DNA of 39,145 nucleotides from CALGLS01 sp047626155 (GCA_047626155.1 JBLHRR010000034.1:1-39145), one strand, 5' to 3'; positions 1-9,077 are shown, counted from the stretch's first letter. A program made the numbers and translations. Notes: generated by a model not told the origin, from the letters alone.

Positions 1-702
1 CAAGTGAAGGCTCGGGTTGCGCATCAATCTTACTCCCCTAATCTGATGGAGTATCAACACTTGCTGTCGCAACAAGTCGTTTGGAAAAATGATTTTGATA
101 AAACCTTTGAAACGAATATTTCCTTAATCTACAGTCTGCCACGATTCAACTTGGCGTTGATTGGAGAATATCATTTATTGAATAACTATACTTTTTATAA
201 TGCAGATGGTTTTGCAGAGCAGTATAACAGTCCATTAAGTATTGGGCAGCTTACGCTAAAAAAGAAATTCAGTGTTTGGAAAATCCACCTCAACAATCAG
301 GTTACATTACAGCAAATTTCTAAAAATGTGATTCGTCTGCCTGAACTTTACAGCTTGCACAGTTTGTATTATGACGATCTACTTTTCAACGATGTTCTGA
401 GCGTACAAATCGGAATCGACCTTCGGCTCAATACGCCCTATGATGCAATGGGCTATCAACCATCCACCGGGCAATTTTTCTTAGCGCCCTACGAAAATGG
501 AGATACTGTGCCCTATACATATCTAGACCTTGATGTCTTTGTCAATTTCAGAGTAAAGACTTTTCGCTTTTTTGTAAAACAGGAAAATTTATTGCAATAC
601 TTCTCTCCCGATTACTATTACGATTTCCACTATCAAATAAAAGATTACGCTTTACCCTATGCTTATTTACGCTTTGGAGTGAGTTGGCAATTTTTGGATT
701 AG
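1..702 (+). CDS. Putative outer-membrane porin, C-terminal part (5' end outside window)
   Basis: This is the last roughly 233 residues of a protein whose beginning lies upstream; the frame is open to base 1, so the GTG at 4 is not a believable start. Aromatic-rich alternating strands (NLALIGEYHLL, KTFRFFVKQENLLQYF) and the ending FGVSWQFLD are typical of a beta-barrel whose last strand ends in an aromatic residue. The PYAYLRFGVSWQFLD-type ending resembles the Bacteroidota putative porin family (PF14121-like); this is family recall, not a search. It probably sits in the outer membrane and passes small solutes. No substrate can be assigned. The TAG stop is at 700-702 and no same-strand gene follows closely. 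Confidence 0.65.
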   Translation, partial: QVKARVAHQSYSPNLMEYQHLLSQQVVWKNDFDKTFETNISLIYSLPRFNLALIGEYHLLNNYTFYNADGFAEQYNSPLSIGQLTLKKKFSVWKIHLNNQVTLQQISKNVIRLPELYSLHSLYYDDLLFNDVLSVQIGIDLRLNTPYDAMGYQPSTGQFFLAPYENGDTVPYTYLDLDVFVNFRVKTFRFFVKQENLLQYFSPDYYYDFHYQIKDYALPYAYLRFGVSWQFLD

Positions 703-970
703 CTCATGTAAACTTTTAGCCATCGCTGCCTCCCAGCCTCCTGTCTTACTACATAATGCTGTCATCAAAAAAGGACATTCCCTTTTTAGTGTATTTACTC
801 ACGCAGCGCGCGCAGAGGCCGCAGAGCGAGCGTGCTCTTAATTTACAACTTATTGCGTTTTCTTAGTAACGACATTGCGCCGCATAACAGCTCCTAAAGC
901 AGTGGCTGCCATCCGCAGAGATAGTAGATTAGGTAAAATTTGTCTTTGAAAAACGTATAGTCTCTTTCAA
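703..970. other. Intergenic stretch with degenerate CGCAGAG-type repeats
   Basis: There is no convincing gene here. At 801-830 the bases read as imperfect CGCAG/GCAGAG units (ACGCAGCGCGCGCAGAGG, then CCGCAGAGCGAG), much more GC-rich than the surroundings, followed by a small hairpin (AGAGC 823-827, GCTCT 834-838). On the minus strand an open frame of about 43 codons runs from about 799 into the porin 3' end; it has no ATG at its start and no recognised family. Confidence 0.4.
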
Positions 971-2470
971 TTAACCCATGTATACAGAAACCGTCAGCAC
1001 AACCATCGTAAATAATGTCAAAATCAATAACAGTGGCATTACAAATCGAAGCCATTTATCTAAGGTCACGTTTACCATGGTGAGCGAGGCGAGGATCAGA
1101 CCGGTTGGTGTAATGAAGGCCATCAGGCCCATTCCGTATTGGTATGCATCTACGACCATTTCTCGACCGATGCCAACGACGTCAGCAAGCGGTGCCATAA
1201 TCGGCATGGAAAGAACGGCCATCCCGGAAGAGGATGGAATGAAGAAGGATAAACCTGCATAGAGGAACATCATTACATTTATGAAAACACCTTTAGACAT
1301 TCCTTCTACTGCCCCGGAAGCGGAATATAATAACGAGTCACTAATTAAACCATCATCCATTATAACAGTGATTCCACGTGCCAGACCGATGATGAGTGCA
1401 ACCGATAATAAATCCTTAGCTCCTTCTACAAAGGCTTTGACAAAAGCCTTCTCTCCTACCCAAGCAACAATTCCAATTACGACAGATCCTACAAAGAAGA
1501 TGCTGGTCATTTCTAGGAACCACCACCCCCATTGGGATACCGTAAAAATCATAAAGATAAAACATCCAATAAAAATAAGCAACACAAGCCGAATCTGCCA
1601 AGTGAATTCGTGCTTTTGATCTAAGGTCTTACTTTTAAACATTGCTTCAATCTCTTCCTTCTGATTAAAAATTATAGAACGGCTAGGGTCTTTTCTTACC
1701 CGCTCGGCATATCGAATGATGTACCAAAGACAAATAGACACACCTGTAACTAGCATAAAAATACGGCCATTAATTCCATTTGTCCAATTGATACCTGCAG
1801 AATCAGAGGCAATAATAGCACTAAAAGGATTTACCGTAGAAGCCATTGTTCCCATGCAGGATCCGATATAAATAGCAGCCAGCGCCACCATTGCATCATA
1901 ACCCGCTGCTAAGAAAACAGGAACTAATATTGGATAAAAAGCTATGGTTTCTTCTGCTAATCCGAAAGTCGTCCCACCGATAGCAATCAAGATGGTTATC
2001 AATACGATTAGAAGAGACTCTTTACCTTTTAAGGCTTTGGCCAGCCAAGCAACTCCCGCATCAAAAGCCCCAGTATGGTTAATTACTCCTATGAATCCTC
2101 CAATAATTAAAACAAACAAAATAACATCAATTGCTTGCATGATTCCTTTCAAAGGCGATTCGATAAAAGCTTTCAATCCTTGAGGTTTCGCAGGCAAACT
2201 ATGATAGGTTCCTGGAATACCGACAGGTTTGTAAATGTCTCCGCTGGTAAATTTTTCCAATGGTATTTTTATTCCCAGCTGATCCAGCGTTTCTTGAGTA
2301 GCAGGGAAAATTTTCGGATCCCCTTCTCCAGTCTGTGTAAATTCCTTCTTCTCCTTGTTATAACCTAGACGATCAAATTGGCCAGAGGGAACAAGGTAAG
2401 TCATAACCGCTACCAGCGCAGCAATGATCAAAAGTATGGTATGAGCAGTAGGGAATTTTATGTTTTTCAT
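971..2470 (-). CDS. yfcC: YfcC-family (DcuC/ArcD-like) membrane carrier
   Basis: This is an integral inner-membrane carrier of about 499 residues. It has a dozen or so hydrophobic segments, starting with the N-terminal helix after MKNIKFPTAHTI. The stretches IGGTTFGLAEETIAFYPIL, GSCMGTMASTVNPFSAIIAS and FFIPSSSGMAVLSMPIMAPL are the re-entrant-loop-type signatures of the YfcC/C4-dicarboxylate (DcuC) superfamily, whose members carry amino acids such as arginine/ornithine or dicarboxylates. The substrate cannot be read from sequence. The frame is open to 2551, but the ATG at 2468-2470 was chosen because the 27 residues before it are polar and unlike the family, and a pseudogene remnant lies just upstream. 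Stop TAA is at 971-973. It appears monocistronic. Confidence 0.85.
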   Translation of the reverse strand: MKNIKFPTAHTILLIIAALVAVMTYLVPSGQFDRLGYNKEKKEFTQTGEGDPKIFPATQETLDQLGIKIPLEKFTSGDIYKPVGIPGTYHSLPAKPQGLKAFIESPLKGIMQAIDVILFVLIIGGFIGVINHTGAFDAGVAWLAKALKGKESLLIVLITILIAIGGTTFGLAEETIAFYPILVPVFLAAGYDAMVALAAIYIGSCMGTMASTVNPFSAIIASDSAGINWTNGINGRIFMLVTGVSICLWYIIRYAERVRKDPSRSIIFNQKEEIEAMFKSKTLDQKHEFTWQIRLVLLIFIGCFIFMIFTVSQWGWWFLEMTSIFFVGSVVIGIVAWVGEKAFVKAFVEGAKDLLSVALIIGLARGITVIMDDGLISDSLLYSASGAVEGMSKGVFINVMMFLYAGLSFFIPSSSGMAVLSMPIMAPLADVVGIGREMVVDAYQYGMGLMAFITPTGLILASLTMVNVTLDKWLRFVMPLLLILTLFTMVVLTVSVYMG

Positions 2471-2572
2471 CTTTAATCTATATTGTTTGGGACTAAAGAT
2501 AGGAATTCTTAGAATACCGCTACCATATCCTCTCTCCCCAATTTGAACCAAAAAATACCTGTCCCTAGGCCA

Positions 2573-2767
2573 CTAAGTGCATTGTAAACTAAGTTCGAGC
2601 TCCAGTACATTCGTTCCTTTTTCTAAAATACAATCTTTAGCCCTCAAGCAGTTTCCGTTTAAATCATAAACTTTCAATCTCAGTATAGAACTATCTTCTC
2701 CAACATAATTTAATTAAACTCGCCCATTAGTGAAAATCAAGAAATGGTTATGAGTGAAAAATGGCTG
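2573..2767 (-). pseudogene. Remnant of a type A T9SS sorting domain
   Basis: Read on the minus strand this 65-codon frame contains FLIFTNGRV, one in-frame stop (TAA at 2714-2716), then LNYVGEDSSILRLKVYDLNG and LEKGTNVLELELS, and ends at a stop at 2573. The pattern NG.V..LNY....LRLKVYDLNG....L.KGTN.L.L.LS matches the Por-type (type A) C-terminal sorting domain of Bacteroidota secreted proteins. The usual ending (L..G.Y......K) is missing: the homology stops inside the 21-bp repeat at 2576-2596. No start, signal peptide or body of the parent gene is visible upstream; a sigma-factor terminator lies there instead. I read it as the dead 3' end of a lost cargo gene. Confidence 0.6.
2576..2596 (+). 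repeat. 21-bp dispersed repeat, copy 1
   Basis: The 21 bases starting AGTGCATTGTAAAC and ending TAAGTTC are identical to 11662-11682, also intergenic and in the same orientation. Here the repeat coincides with the point where the T9SS sorting-domain remnant loses homology. Confidence 0.7.
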
Positions 2768-2797
2768 TTACAACAACTGGAACAATAGCCACAAAAA

Positions 2798-2829
2798 AAA
2801 CAGTAGCACGAATCAACGTACTACTGTTT
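2798..2829 (-). terminator. Intrinsic terminator of the ECF sigma gene
   Basis: The arms AAACAGTAG and CTACTGTTT, extended inside by ACG/CGT, form a stem of about 12 bp with a 6-nt loop. On the minus strand it is followed by a run of T (plus-strand A run at 2793-2800). It lies about 145 bases past the sigma-factor stop. Confidence 0.7.
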
Positions 2830-2886
2830 CTATTTTTCTTTTTTTGGACGCAAGCAAATTAATTTTTCTACTGTTACTTAGCGACC

Positions 2887-2969
2887 ATCGACTGTTAACG
2901 TTTGACCATTGACTTCTCCACACTGCATATCATATACACTCAATGGTTGAAAGTCAAAAGTCAACAGTG
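2887..2969. repeat. Imperfect inverted repeat of GACTGTTGAC/TTTGACC-like units
   Basis: The left arm (about 2887-2912) contains GACTGTTAACGTTTGACC and CATTGA. The right arm (about 2939-2969) contains CAATGGTTGAAAGTCAAAAG and CAACAGTG, a diverged reverse complement. It lies directly downstream of the sigma-factor stop, between it and the terminator. It looks like a small degenerate short-unit repeat that could fold into a hairpin. Confidence 0.4.
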
Positions 2970-2972
2970 CTT

Positions 2973-3554
2973 TTATTGAAGAGTTACTTGTTTCTCCTCA
3001 ATCATCTTACGAATGTTGATCAACGCATAACGCATACGACCCAATGCCGTATTGATACTCACTCTTGTCAATTGAGAAATTTCTTTAAAGCTCATGTCCG
3101 CATAGTGACGAAGAATAACGACTTCTCTTTGCTCTGCTGGCAACTGATCTACCAAAGAACGAATCTTATCGTGCGTCTGGCTTTTGATCATGTTCTGCTC
3201 TGCATTAGCATCAGAAGACTGAAGAACATCGAAAATGTCAAAGGTTTCTGTTGGACTTACTTTCGGACGTCTTTTGTTTCGACGGAAGTAATCCACACAC
3301 ATGTTGTAGGAAATACGCATAGCCCACTGCACGAATTTTCCTTCGTGGTTGTACTTTCCTTTACGTAATGTATCTATAATTTTGATGAATACTTCCTGAA
3401 AGATATCCTCTGCAAGAGCAGTATCTTTTACAAATAAATAAATGGAAGTATAGATTTTTTGCCGGTGCCGGCCGAGAAGAGTTTCAAAAGACTTCTCATC
3501 ACCCTGAAGGTATTGCGCGATCAGTTGCTGATCTGTAAGCTGTGTAACTTGCAT
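2973..3554 (-). CDS. ECF-type sigma-70 family RNA polymerase sigma factor
   Basis: This 193-residue protein has the two-domain build of extracytoplasmic-function sigma factors. Region 2 (about residues 10-90) contains DTALAEDIFQEVFIKIIDTL and FVQWAMRISYNMCVDYFRR, which bind core polymerase and melt the -10 element. Region 4 (about 130-185) contains LPAEQREVVILRHYADMSFK and EISQLTRVSINTALGRMRYA, a helix-turn-helix that reads the -35 element. No anti-sigma gene is adjacent, so regulation is not evident. Similar stand-alone sigma factors, often wrongly named RpoE, are widespread in Bacteroidota. ATG is at 3552-3554, divergent from uvrA across about 560 bases. Confidence 0.9.
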   Translation of the reverse strand: MQVTQLTDQQLIAQYLQGDEKSFETLLGRHRQKIYTSIYLFVKDTALAEDIFQEVFIKIIDTLRKGKYNHEGKFVQWAMRISYNMCVDYFRRNKRRPKVSPTETFDIFDVLQSSDANAEQNMIKSQTHDKIRSLVDQLPAEQREVVILRHYADMSFKEISQLTRVSINTALGRMRYALINIRKMIEEKQVTLQ

Positions 3555-4111
3555 AACTATCCTATTTTAGTTCAAAAGAAAAAATAATTTAGTGTAGAAG
3601 TTTTACGCTTATAGAGTATGCAATTTTAGTGATGAAAGAATTTATTTTTTTGATTCTAGAGTAAAGATGTAGTATTTCTACTTTAAAATCAAGTCCAATA
3701 TAAGAACAAATATTTAGTTTCGTATGCTTTTAACGAATGTTAACAGGAAATTAACTATCCTTTTTGACAATCGATGAAGAATATTAAGCTCTCCTACCAA
3801 ATGTAGAGTATTTATACATAAAATGAGCCAATTCTTGTTATTTTATTTGGAAAAGCACCCTAAACTCAGAAAGAATGGGAGTAAGAAGACTCCAGGTATT
3901 AGACATAATATAATTTAGACTACCATATATTTCCCCTATGATCGTTTGCTCTGAGTAGCCCATTTCCCCTCTAAAAGTCTTACTTTTATCTCCCGAAAAA
4001 AATGAACCTTATGCCTTTTATAACATTCCATGTAAGGAAGAAATGCTAAGCGCTAACAATGCTCGTGTTATATTTCATTAACCGGCAACCTATAACTAAT
4101 ACGGAGAAAAC
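3555..4111. other. Divergent intergenic region, sigma factor / uvrA
   Basis: AT-rich, with no convincing gene. A box CAAATGTA at 3798-3805 (TACATTTG on the minus strand) fits the Bacteroidota -7 consensus TAnnTTTG and could serve the sigma gene, but the leader would be about 235 nt and the -33 spacing is long. A 31-codon plus-strand ORF at 3823 has no supporting features. Just upstream of uvrA is a GGAG at about 4101. Confidence 0.3.
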
Positions 4112-6955
4112 ATGCCTACTAAAAACACCACTGCCTTTCTTGAGAAGAAAGCAAAAAAAGCACTCAAAAACAGCATTGAGATTAAAGGTGCTCGTGCCAA
4201 CAATCTTAAAAACATCAACATCACCATTCCGAAAAATCAGTTGGTGGTTGTCACTGGAGTATCTGGTTCCGGTAAATCCTCCATTACTATGGATACGCTT
4301 TATGCCGAAGGGCAGCGCCGGTATGTAGAAAGTCTTTCTTCCTATGCTCGTCAATTTTTGATGCGAATGAAAAAGCCGGATGTTGATTACATCAATGGTA
4401 TTTGCCCGGCCATTGCCATTGAGCAGAAAGTGAGTACCAGCAATGCACGCTCTACCGTGGGGTCTCTTACCGAAATTTATGACTACCTCCGTTTGTTATT
4501 TGCTCGTATCGGGAAAACCTACTCCCCTATTTCTGGAAAGATTGTTAAAAAGCATGAGGTGACTGATGTCGTTGATTTTATTCAATCAAAAAAAGAAGGA
4601 ACGAAGATTCAGTTGTTCATACCTCTACAGCGAAAATACGAACGAACAATCCAACAGGAATTTGATTTGCTTATTCAAAAAGGATACACCAGAGTTCAGT
4701 ACAAAAAAGAACTGGTGTTCATGCAGGATTTGATTGACGCAAAAGATGAAATTCTAACAAAACAAATACAAGACACTAAGGGGAATCTAATCTTGGTATT
4801 AATAGATCGTTTGGTCGTTGCTAAAGATGATCTGGAAAACTTCCAACGTACCGGCGATTCTGTACAAACTGCCTTTCACGAAAGTGAAGGAACTTGCGTC
4901 GTTGATGTCATGGGGGGCAAAGGACAAACTTTCAACAACCGTTTCGAACTGGACGGTATGATTTTCCTTGAACCAACCCACCAACTTTTCAATTACAATA
5001 ACCCTTACGGTGCTTGTCCCAAATGCGAAGGCTACGGCCGCACCATGGGCATTGATGAAAACAAAGTAATTCCCGATCATTCTAAATCTGTTTATGAAGG
5101 AGCCATCGCTTGTTGGCGTGGAGAGAAATCGGGGATGTATTTAAACCAACTGCTCAAAAACGCGCACCATTTTGACTTTCCGGTACATAACCCTTATCAA
5201 GATTTAAGTAAAAAAGAGCGGAAATTATTATGGACCGGTAACGCCCACTTCGAAGGCATCGACGATTACTTCACTGAGCTGGAGGCAAAAACATACAAAA
5301 TTCAAAACCGGGTCATGCTGGCGCGTTACCGAGGGCGAACCATCTGCAACAATTGTGATGGTGGTAGATTGCGGCCAGAAGCAAGCTACGTAAAAATCCA
5401 GAAGCACTCTATTACGGATCTGGTTTTAACGCCTGTAGATGAATTGTTGGAACTTTTTAATAAATTGAAATTAAACGATAACGATAAGACCATTGCCAAA
5501 AGAATCATTCTGGAGATAACTAACCGTTTAACTTTTATGGACAAAGTTGGGCTTGGATATTTGACGCTCAACAGAATCTCTTCTACTCTTAGTGGTGGTG
5601 AAACGCAGCGTATCAACTTGACCAGAACACTGGGCTCCAACCTTACCAGCTCTATGTACATCCTGGACGAACCGAGTATTGGACTGCATCCCAAGGACAC
5701 CAGTAAATTAGTTGAAGTGCTCAAAAATCTTCGCGACCTTGGTAACACCGTTATCGTAGTGGAACACGAGGAAGACATTATAAAAAATGCCGATTATCTA
5801 ATCGACATGGGCCCGCAAGCGGGTATTCATGGTGGAGAAGTTGTCTATGCTGGGCCGTTTAAAGACATTTATAAAAAAGCGGAACAGAGTCTGACCACTC
5901 TTTACATGACGGAACAAATGGTCATCCCCGTTCCCGAAAGGCGTCGAAAATTTACTCGGTCTATTTTTATAAAAGGTGCTTTACAAAATAACTTAAAAGG
6001 CATTGATGTACAATTTCCTTTAAATAATTTAATTGTAGTAAGTGGCGTTTCCGGCTCTGGAAAAACAACCTTGGTCAAACAGATTCTATATCCTGCGATG
6101 CTGAAGTTCTTGGGAGAATCTTATAAAACAGCACCAGGGATTCACGACGAATTGAGTGGCGATGTCAAACAAATCACAGTTGTGGAAATGGTAAGCCAAA
6201 GCCCAATTGGAAAATCATCTCGTTCCAATCCAGTTACCTATGTCAAAGCTTATGATGCCATTCGGAAGACGATGGCTGAACAGCAATTGTCACGGATTCG
6301 CGGTTTCAAACCAGGGCATTTTTCTTTCAATGTGGAAGGTGGCCGTTGTGAGGAATGTAAGGGGGAAGGCGAACAAGTGGTAGAAATGCAGTTTCTTGCA
6401 GATGTTCGTTTGGAGTGTGAAGCCTGCAAAGGAGAACGATTCCGACAGGAAGTTTTAGAAGTTCGCTTCAAAGACAAAAACATCTTTGATATTTTGAACC
6501 TCAGCGTAGAAGAGGCTTTAGATTTTTTCAAAGATCAAAAAGACATCATTCAGAAAATCCAACCACTGTTCAATGTTGGTCTGGGTTATGTAAAACTTGG
6601 ACAATCCTCCAGCACTCTATCTGGTGGAGAAGCGCAACGAGTGAAGCTAGCATCCTTCTTGGGTAAAGAAAGAACCAAAGAACATATTCTATTCATTTTT
6701 GATGAGCCAACAACAGGATTACATTTCCACGATATTCAAAAATTGCTAGACGCTTTAAACGCTCTTGTGGAAAAAGGTCATAGCGTCATCGTAGTGGAAC
6801 ACAATATGGAAGTCATAAAATCAGCGGATTGGTTAATTGACCTTGGACCTGTGGGCGGTAAGAATGGCGGACATCTTGTCTTTCAGGGAAGACCGGAAGA
6901 TGCGATAAAAGTGAAGGAATCTTTTACAGGACAATACCTTAAAGAGAAGTTATAA
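4112..6955 (+). CDS. uvrA: UvrABC excinuclease subunit A
   Basis: This is the DNA-damage recognition ATPase of nucleotide excision repair; it works as a dimer that scans DNA and loads UvrB. At 947 residues it has normal length. It carries two ABC ATPase modules: Walker A GVSGSGKSS at 49-57 and GVSGSGKTT at 645-653; signature motifs LSGGETQR at 493-500 and LSGGEAQR at 836-843; Walker B YILDEPSIGL and FIFDEPTTGL. Zinc-binding cysteine pairs are intact: C302/C305 with C412/C415 in the first half, and C746/C749 with C769/C772 in the second. The ATG at 4112 is preceded by GGAG. It stands alone; the next gene converges 17 bases beyond its stop. Bacteroidota often carry more than one UvrA, so it may not be the only copy. 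Confidence 0.97.
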   Translation: MPTKNTTAFLEKKAKKALKNSIEIKGARANNLKNINITIPKNQLVVVTGVSGSGKSSITMDTLYAEGQRRYVESLSSYARQFLMRMKKPDVDYINGICPAIAIEQKVSTSNARSTVGSLTEIYDYLRLLFARIGKTYSPISGKIVKKHEVTDVVDFIQSKKEGTKIQLFIPLQRKYERTIQQEFDLLIQKGYTRVQYKKELVFMQDLIDAKDEILTKQIQDTKGNLILVLIDRLVVAKDDLENFQRTGDSVQTAFHESEGTCVVDVMGGKGQTFNNRFELDGMIFLEPTHQLFNYNNPYGACPKCEGYGRTMGIDENKVIPDHSKSVYEGAIACWRGEKSGMYLNQLLKNAHHFDFPVHNPYQDLSKKERKLLWTGNAHFEGIDDYFTELEAKTYKIQNRVMLARYRGRTICNNCDGGRLRPEASYVKIQKHSITDLVLTPVDELLELFNKLKLNDNDKTIAKRIILEITNRLTFMDKVGLGYLTLNRISSTLSGGETQRINLTRTLGSNLTSSMYILDEPSIGLHPKDTSKLVEVLKNLRDLGNTVIVVEHEEDIIKNADYLIDMGPQAGIHGGEVVYAGPFKDIYKKAEQSLTTLYMTEQMVIPVPERRRKFTRSIFIKGALQNNLKGIDVQFPLNNLIVVSGVSGSGKTTLVKQILYPAMLKFLGESYKTAPGIHDELSGDVKQITVVEMVSQSPIGKSSRSNPVTYVKAYDAIRKTMAEQQLSRIRGFKPGHFSFNVEGGRCEECKGEGEQVVEMQFLADVRLECEACKGERFRQEVLEVRFKDKNIFDILNLSVEEALDFFKDQKDIIQKIQPLFNVGLGYVKLGQSSSTLSGGEAQRVKLASFLGKERTKEHILFIFDEPTTGLHFHDIQKLLDALNALVEKGHSVIVVEHNMEVIKSADWLIDLGPVGGKNGGHLVFQGRPEDAIKVKESFTGQYLKEKL

Positions 6956-6972
6956 GTTTATTTGGTTCTTAA

Positions 6973-7791
6973 TCATATATCTTCTACTACTTCTTTATTT
7001 CTAGAAAGAGCATTCAAATTAAGTACGATACCTGCATGCCATGAAGTAGGGCCATAATCTAGTTTTTTATTATTGAGAGGTGCCATCATCCAGCTTCTGC
7101 TAAAATAACATTTTATTTTTTCACAGCCAGCCTGAACACGGAATGAAGATTCAATAAATGGAAAAGGGCTATTCTTCAATGAATTAGCCCTAGCCAAATC
7201 AGAGTCAGATAAATTACCATTTACCCTACCTTTTGTATAATCCAATAATACACCTCTTAAAGCGTAGCTTATTGTCAACAGTTTACTTTGGTAATGAGCT
7301 CCTCCCTGAATAAAATAATGTTGTGAATTAAAATTCAGATCTCCTACATTAAAAGCCCTTCTAACATTTCCAAAGCCATAACCAGCATAGGCATCAAATA
7401 GCAATTGATTCCGTACAGGGCTTTCCATTTCTGTCCCTCGATTCTTTACTGTATTAATCTCTTTCTTCAAATAGTAGCCTACTGCCAACTCTCCAGTTAC
7501 GCTGGAAATTCCGTTATTTCCGTTTTCTCCATCCGTTTTTGGATGGGATAAACCACCGATCTGAAAATAACTCATAGCTACCCCGAGGTGTTCAATCGGA
7601 CTATAAGCCGCTTGTACATTAACGTTCGCTTCCCGAACTGTTGTAAAACCGAGACCGGCAGAAACTTTCATGTCCCCTTCTTCTGATAGCATTAATAAAT
7701 TTGCCTCAGGTGCGGTATACAAATAATTATTACAAGAAGAATAAAACAAGCTGCTTACAAAAAGGCAAAGCAGGTAAAATGTATTTTTCAT
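6973..7791 (-). CDS. Predicted outer-membrane lipoprotein of unknown function
   Basis: 272 residues. The N-terminus MKNTFYLLCLFVSSLFYSSC is a lipoprotein-type signal with the acylation cysteine at about position 20. The rest alternates polar and hydrophobic residues in beta-strand style (MKVSAGLGFTTV, NVNVQAAYSPIEHLGVAMSY, YFIQGGAHYQSKLLTISYAL), suggesting an outer-membrane barrel-like or barrel-associated protein. I recognise no named family. It is convergent with uvrA and downstream of the cytochrome c peroxidase gene, from which it is separated by 131 bases holding a perfect inverted repeat (7811-7851) that would lie in its 5' leader. Confidence 0.7.
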   Translation of the reverse strand: MKNTFYLLCLFVSSLFYSSCNNYLYTAPEANLLMLSEEGDMKVSAGLGFTTVREANVNVQAAYSPIEHLGVAMSYFQIGGLSHPKTDGENGNNGISSVTGELAVGYYLKKEINTVKNRGTEMESPVRNQLLFDAYAGYGFGNVRRAFNVGDLNFNSQHYFIQGGAHYQSKLLTISYALRGVLLDYTKGRVNGNLSDSDLARANSLKNSPFPFIESSFRVQAGCEKIKCYFSRSWMMAPLNNKKLDYGPTSWHAGIVLNLNALSRNKEVVEDI

Positions 7792-7810
7792 AGTTGGTCA
7801 GTAATAGTAT

Positions 7811-7851
7811 TTTTTTGACAAATCTATTGGGCCGCCGGGTTTGTCAAAAAA
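7811..7851. promoter_or_regulatory. 12-bp perfect inverted repeat upstream of the lipoprotein gene
   Basis: TTTTTTGACAAA (7811-7822) and TTTGTCAAAAAA (7840-7851) surround a 17-nt, partly GC-rich centre. It lies 20-60 bases before the lipoprotein start and about 70 bases after the peroxidase stop. In both directions the stem begins with T and ends with A, so there is no T run after the stem as in a standard intrinsic terminator. It may be an operator dyad, an RNA leader hairpin, or a degenerate terminator. Confidence 0.45.
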
Positions 7852-7922
7852 GGTTAATCGTTTTAAATACTTTCATGAACAGTTGAAAATAAAACAAAAT
7901 TAAAGACTACATATCCTCTATC

Positions 7923-9077
7923 TTATTGAATAAAAGGGTCGGAATACTTTTCTGCAGTAAGGGCTTCGTCATCCAAGAAGGTATTAAAGAAAGCCTTCAG
8001 TGCTTCCCGGTCAGATGTCGTAATAAGAATCGGTCGAGCTGTACCATCTGGTTTCTCCAATTGGGAAGAAAGATATGTATGATTTTTGATGCCTCCTGAG
8101 TAATGGTCCAATACATCATCTATAGTAGCAAAGCGACCATCGTGCATATAAGGAGCTGTAAGTGTTATGTTACGTAATGTTGGAACTTTGAAAACACCAT
8201 TGCCCATACCTTCGTCTTCATAGTCTAGATCCAAACCATTGTTGGCCATTAATTCACCAGGTAGACCATTGGTTGCACCATGACAACCCCCACAGTTAGT
8301 TATATAGAATTCTTTTCCTTGGTTTTCGATAGGGCTGAATAAAGGCAACTCAGCTGTTCTGATATTATCCAAGTTTTGATTTTCATCAAAATATTCAGAT
8401 AGTGCATCATCATATAAAGAGTTGTAGCTAGAAATACTATTTACAAACACACTAACGGCTTCTAATGCCGTATATTCATCAGCTACTTCCGAACCTCGAA
8501 TTACTTTTAATAAAGGACGGTAATAAGGTTGGTTATTCATCGCGTTAACCACATCATGCATTTCCATGTTCATTTCTCGATCATTGGCGAAAGTTTCTCT
8601 CGACTGATCTTCTACGTTATTGGCTCTATTATCCCAGAAGAAAGGAACTCGGTTGGAGATTATACTTCCATAGTATTCCTGAAAACTAAATACAGAACCC
8701 AGCGCCAAAGAGTTTCTTGCAGTGACTTTTCCGTCCACCCCATCACTAAATTGTTTGTTATCTGCAAAAGCAGCAGCTTGGTCGTGGCAGGAAGCACAAG
8801 ATATTGTTCCATCACTAGATAAGGCCTTATCATAAAAGATTACGCGGCCCAGTGTAGCTAAGTCCCTATTGAAAGAAAAAGAGGAGGAATTTATATAATA
8901 ACTTGGATATTCGTTATGATAAGCCATTGGCGTCTCTGGTAGATTAAGTACTTTCTTCATCTCAACATAGCCCTCTTCATCATAGTAATTATACTCAACA
9001 TCTACTCCTTCCTTCACACAGGAACTAATAGTGAAAAACAGCGCTGCAATTAATAAAAGTTGAAATTTCGTTTTCAT
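7923..9077 (-). CDS. Di-haem cytochrome c peroxidase / MauG-family lipoprotein
   Basis: 384 residues, predicted to be exported and lipid-anchored (signal MKTKFQLLLIAALFFTISSC, cysteine 20). Two covalent haem sites are visible: CASCH at 94-98 and CGGCH at 262-266, the usual spacing for bacterial di-haem peroxidases. APYMHDGRF (Met311) is the conserved stretch around the distal haem ligand. The family reduces hydrogen peroxide using periplasmic cytochrome electrons, or, in MauG-like members, oxidises protein side chains; sequence alone does not separate these. GRVIFYDKALSSDGTISCAS is the standard entry motif to the first haem domain. It stands alone, with 540 bases of non-coding DNA upstream and a lipoprotein gene downstream. 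Confidence 0.93.
   Translation of the reverse strand: MKTKFQLLLIAALFFTISSCVKEGVDVEYNYYDEEGYVEMKKVLNLPETPMAYHNEYPSYYINSSSFSFNRDLATLGRVIFYDKALSSDGTISCASCHDQAAAFADNKQFSDGVDGKVTARNSLALGSVFSFQEYYGSIISNRVPFFWDNRANNVEDQSRETFANDREMNMEMHDVVNAMNNQPYYRPLLKVIRGSEVADEYTALEAVSVFVNSISSYNSLYDDALSEYFDENQNLDNIRTAELPLFSPIENQGKEFYITNCGGCHGATNGLPGELMANNGLDLDYEDEGMGNGVFKVPTLRNITLTAPYMHDGRFATIDDVLDHYSGGIKNHTYLSSQLEKPDGTARPILITTSDREALKAFFNTFLDDEALTAEKYSDPFIQ

Noticed and set aside
668..799. Minus-strand open frame of about 43 codons overlapping the porin 3' end
   Set aside because: No ATG near its start, overlaps a real gene end, no family recognised.
978..2368. Several plus-strand open frames opposite yfcC
   Set aside because: Antisense frames of a well-supported membrane protein gene; low-complexity composition and no own features.
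3823..3918. 31-codon plus-strand ORF between the sigma factor and uvrA
   Set aside because: No signal peptide, motif, ribosome-site or conservation clue; expected by chance in AT-rich DNA.
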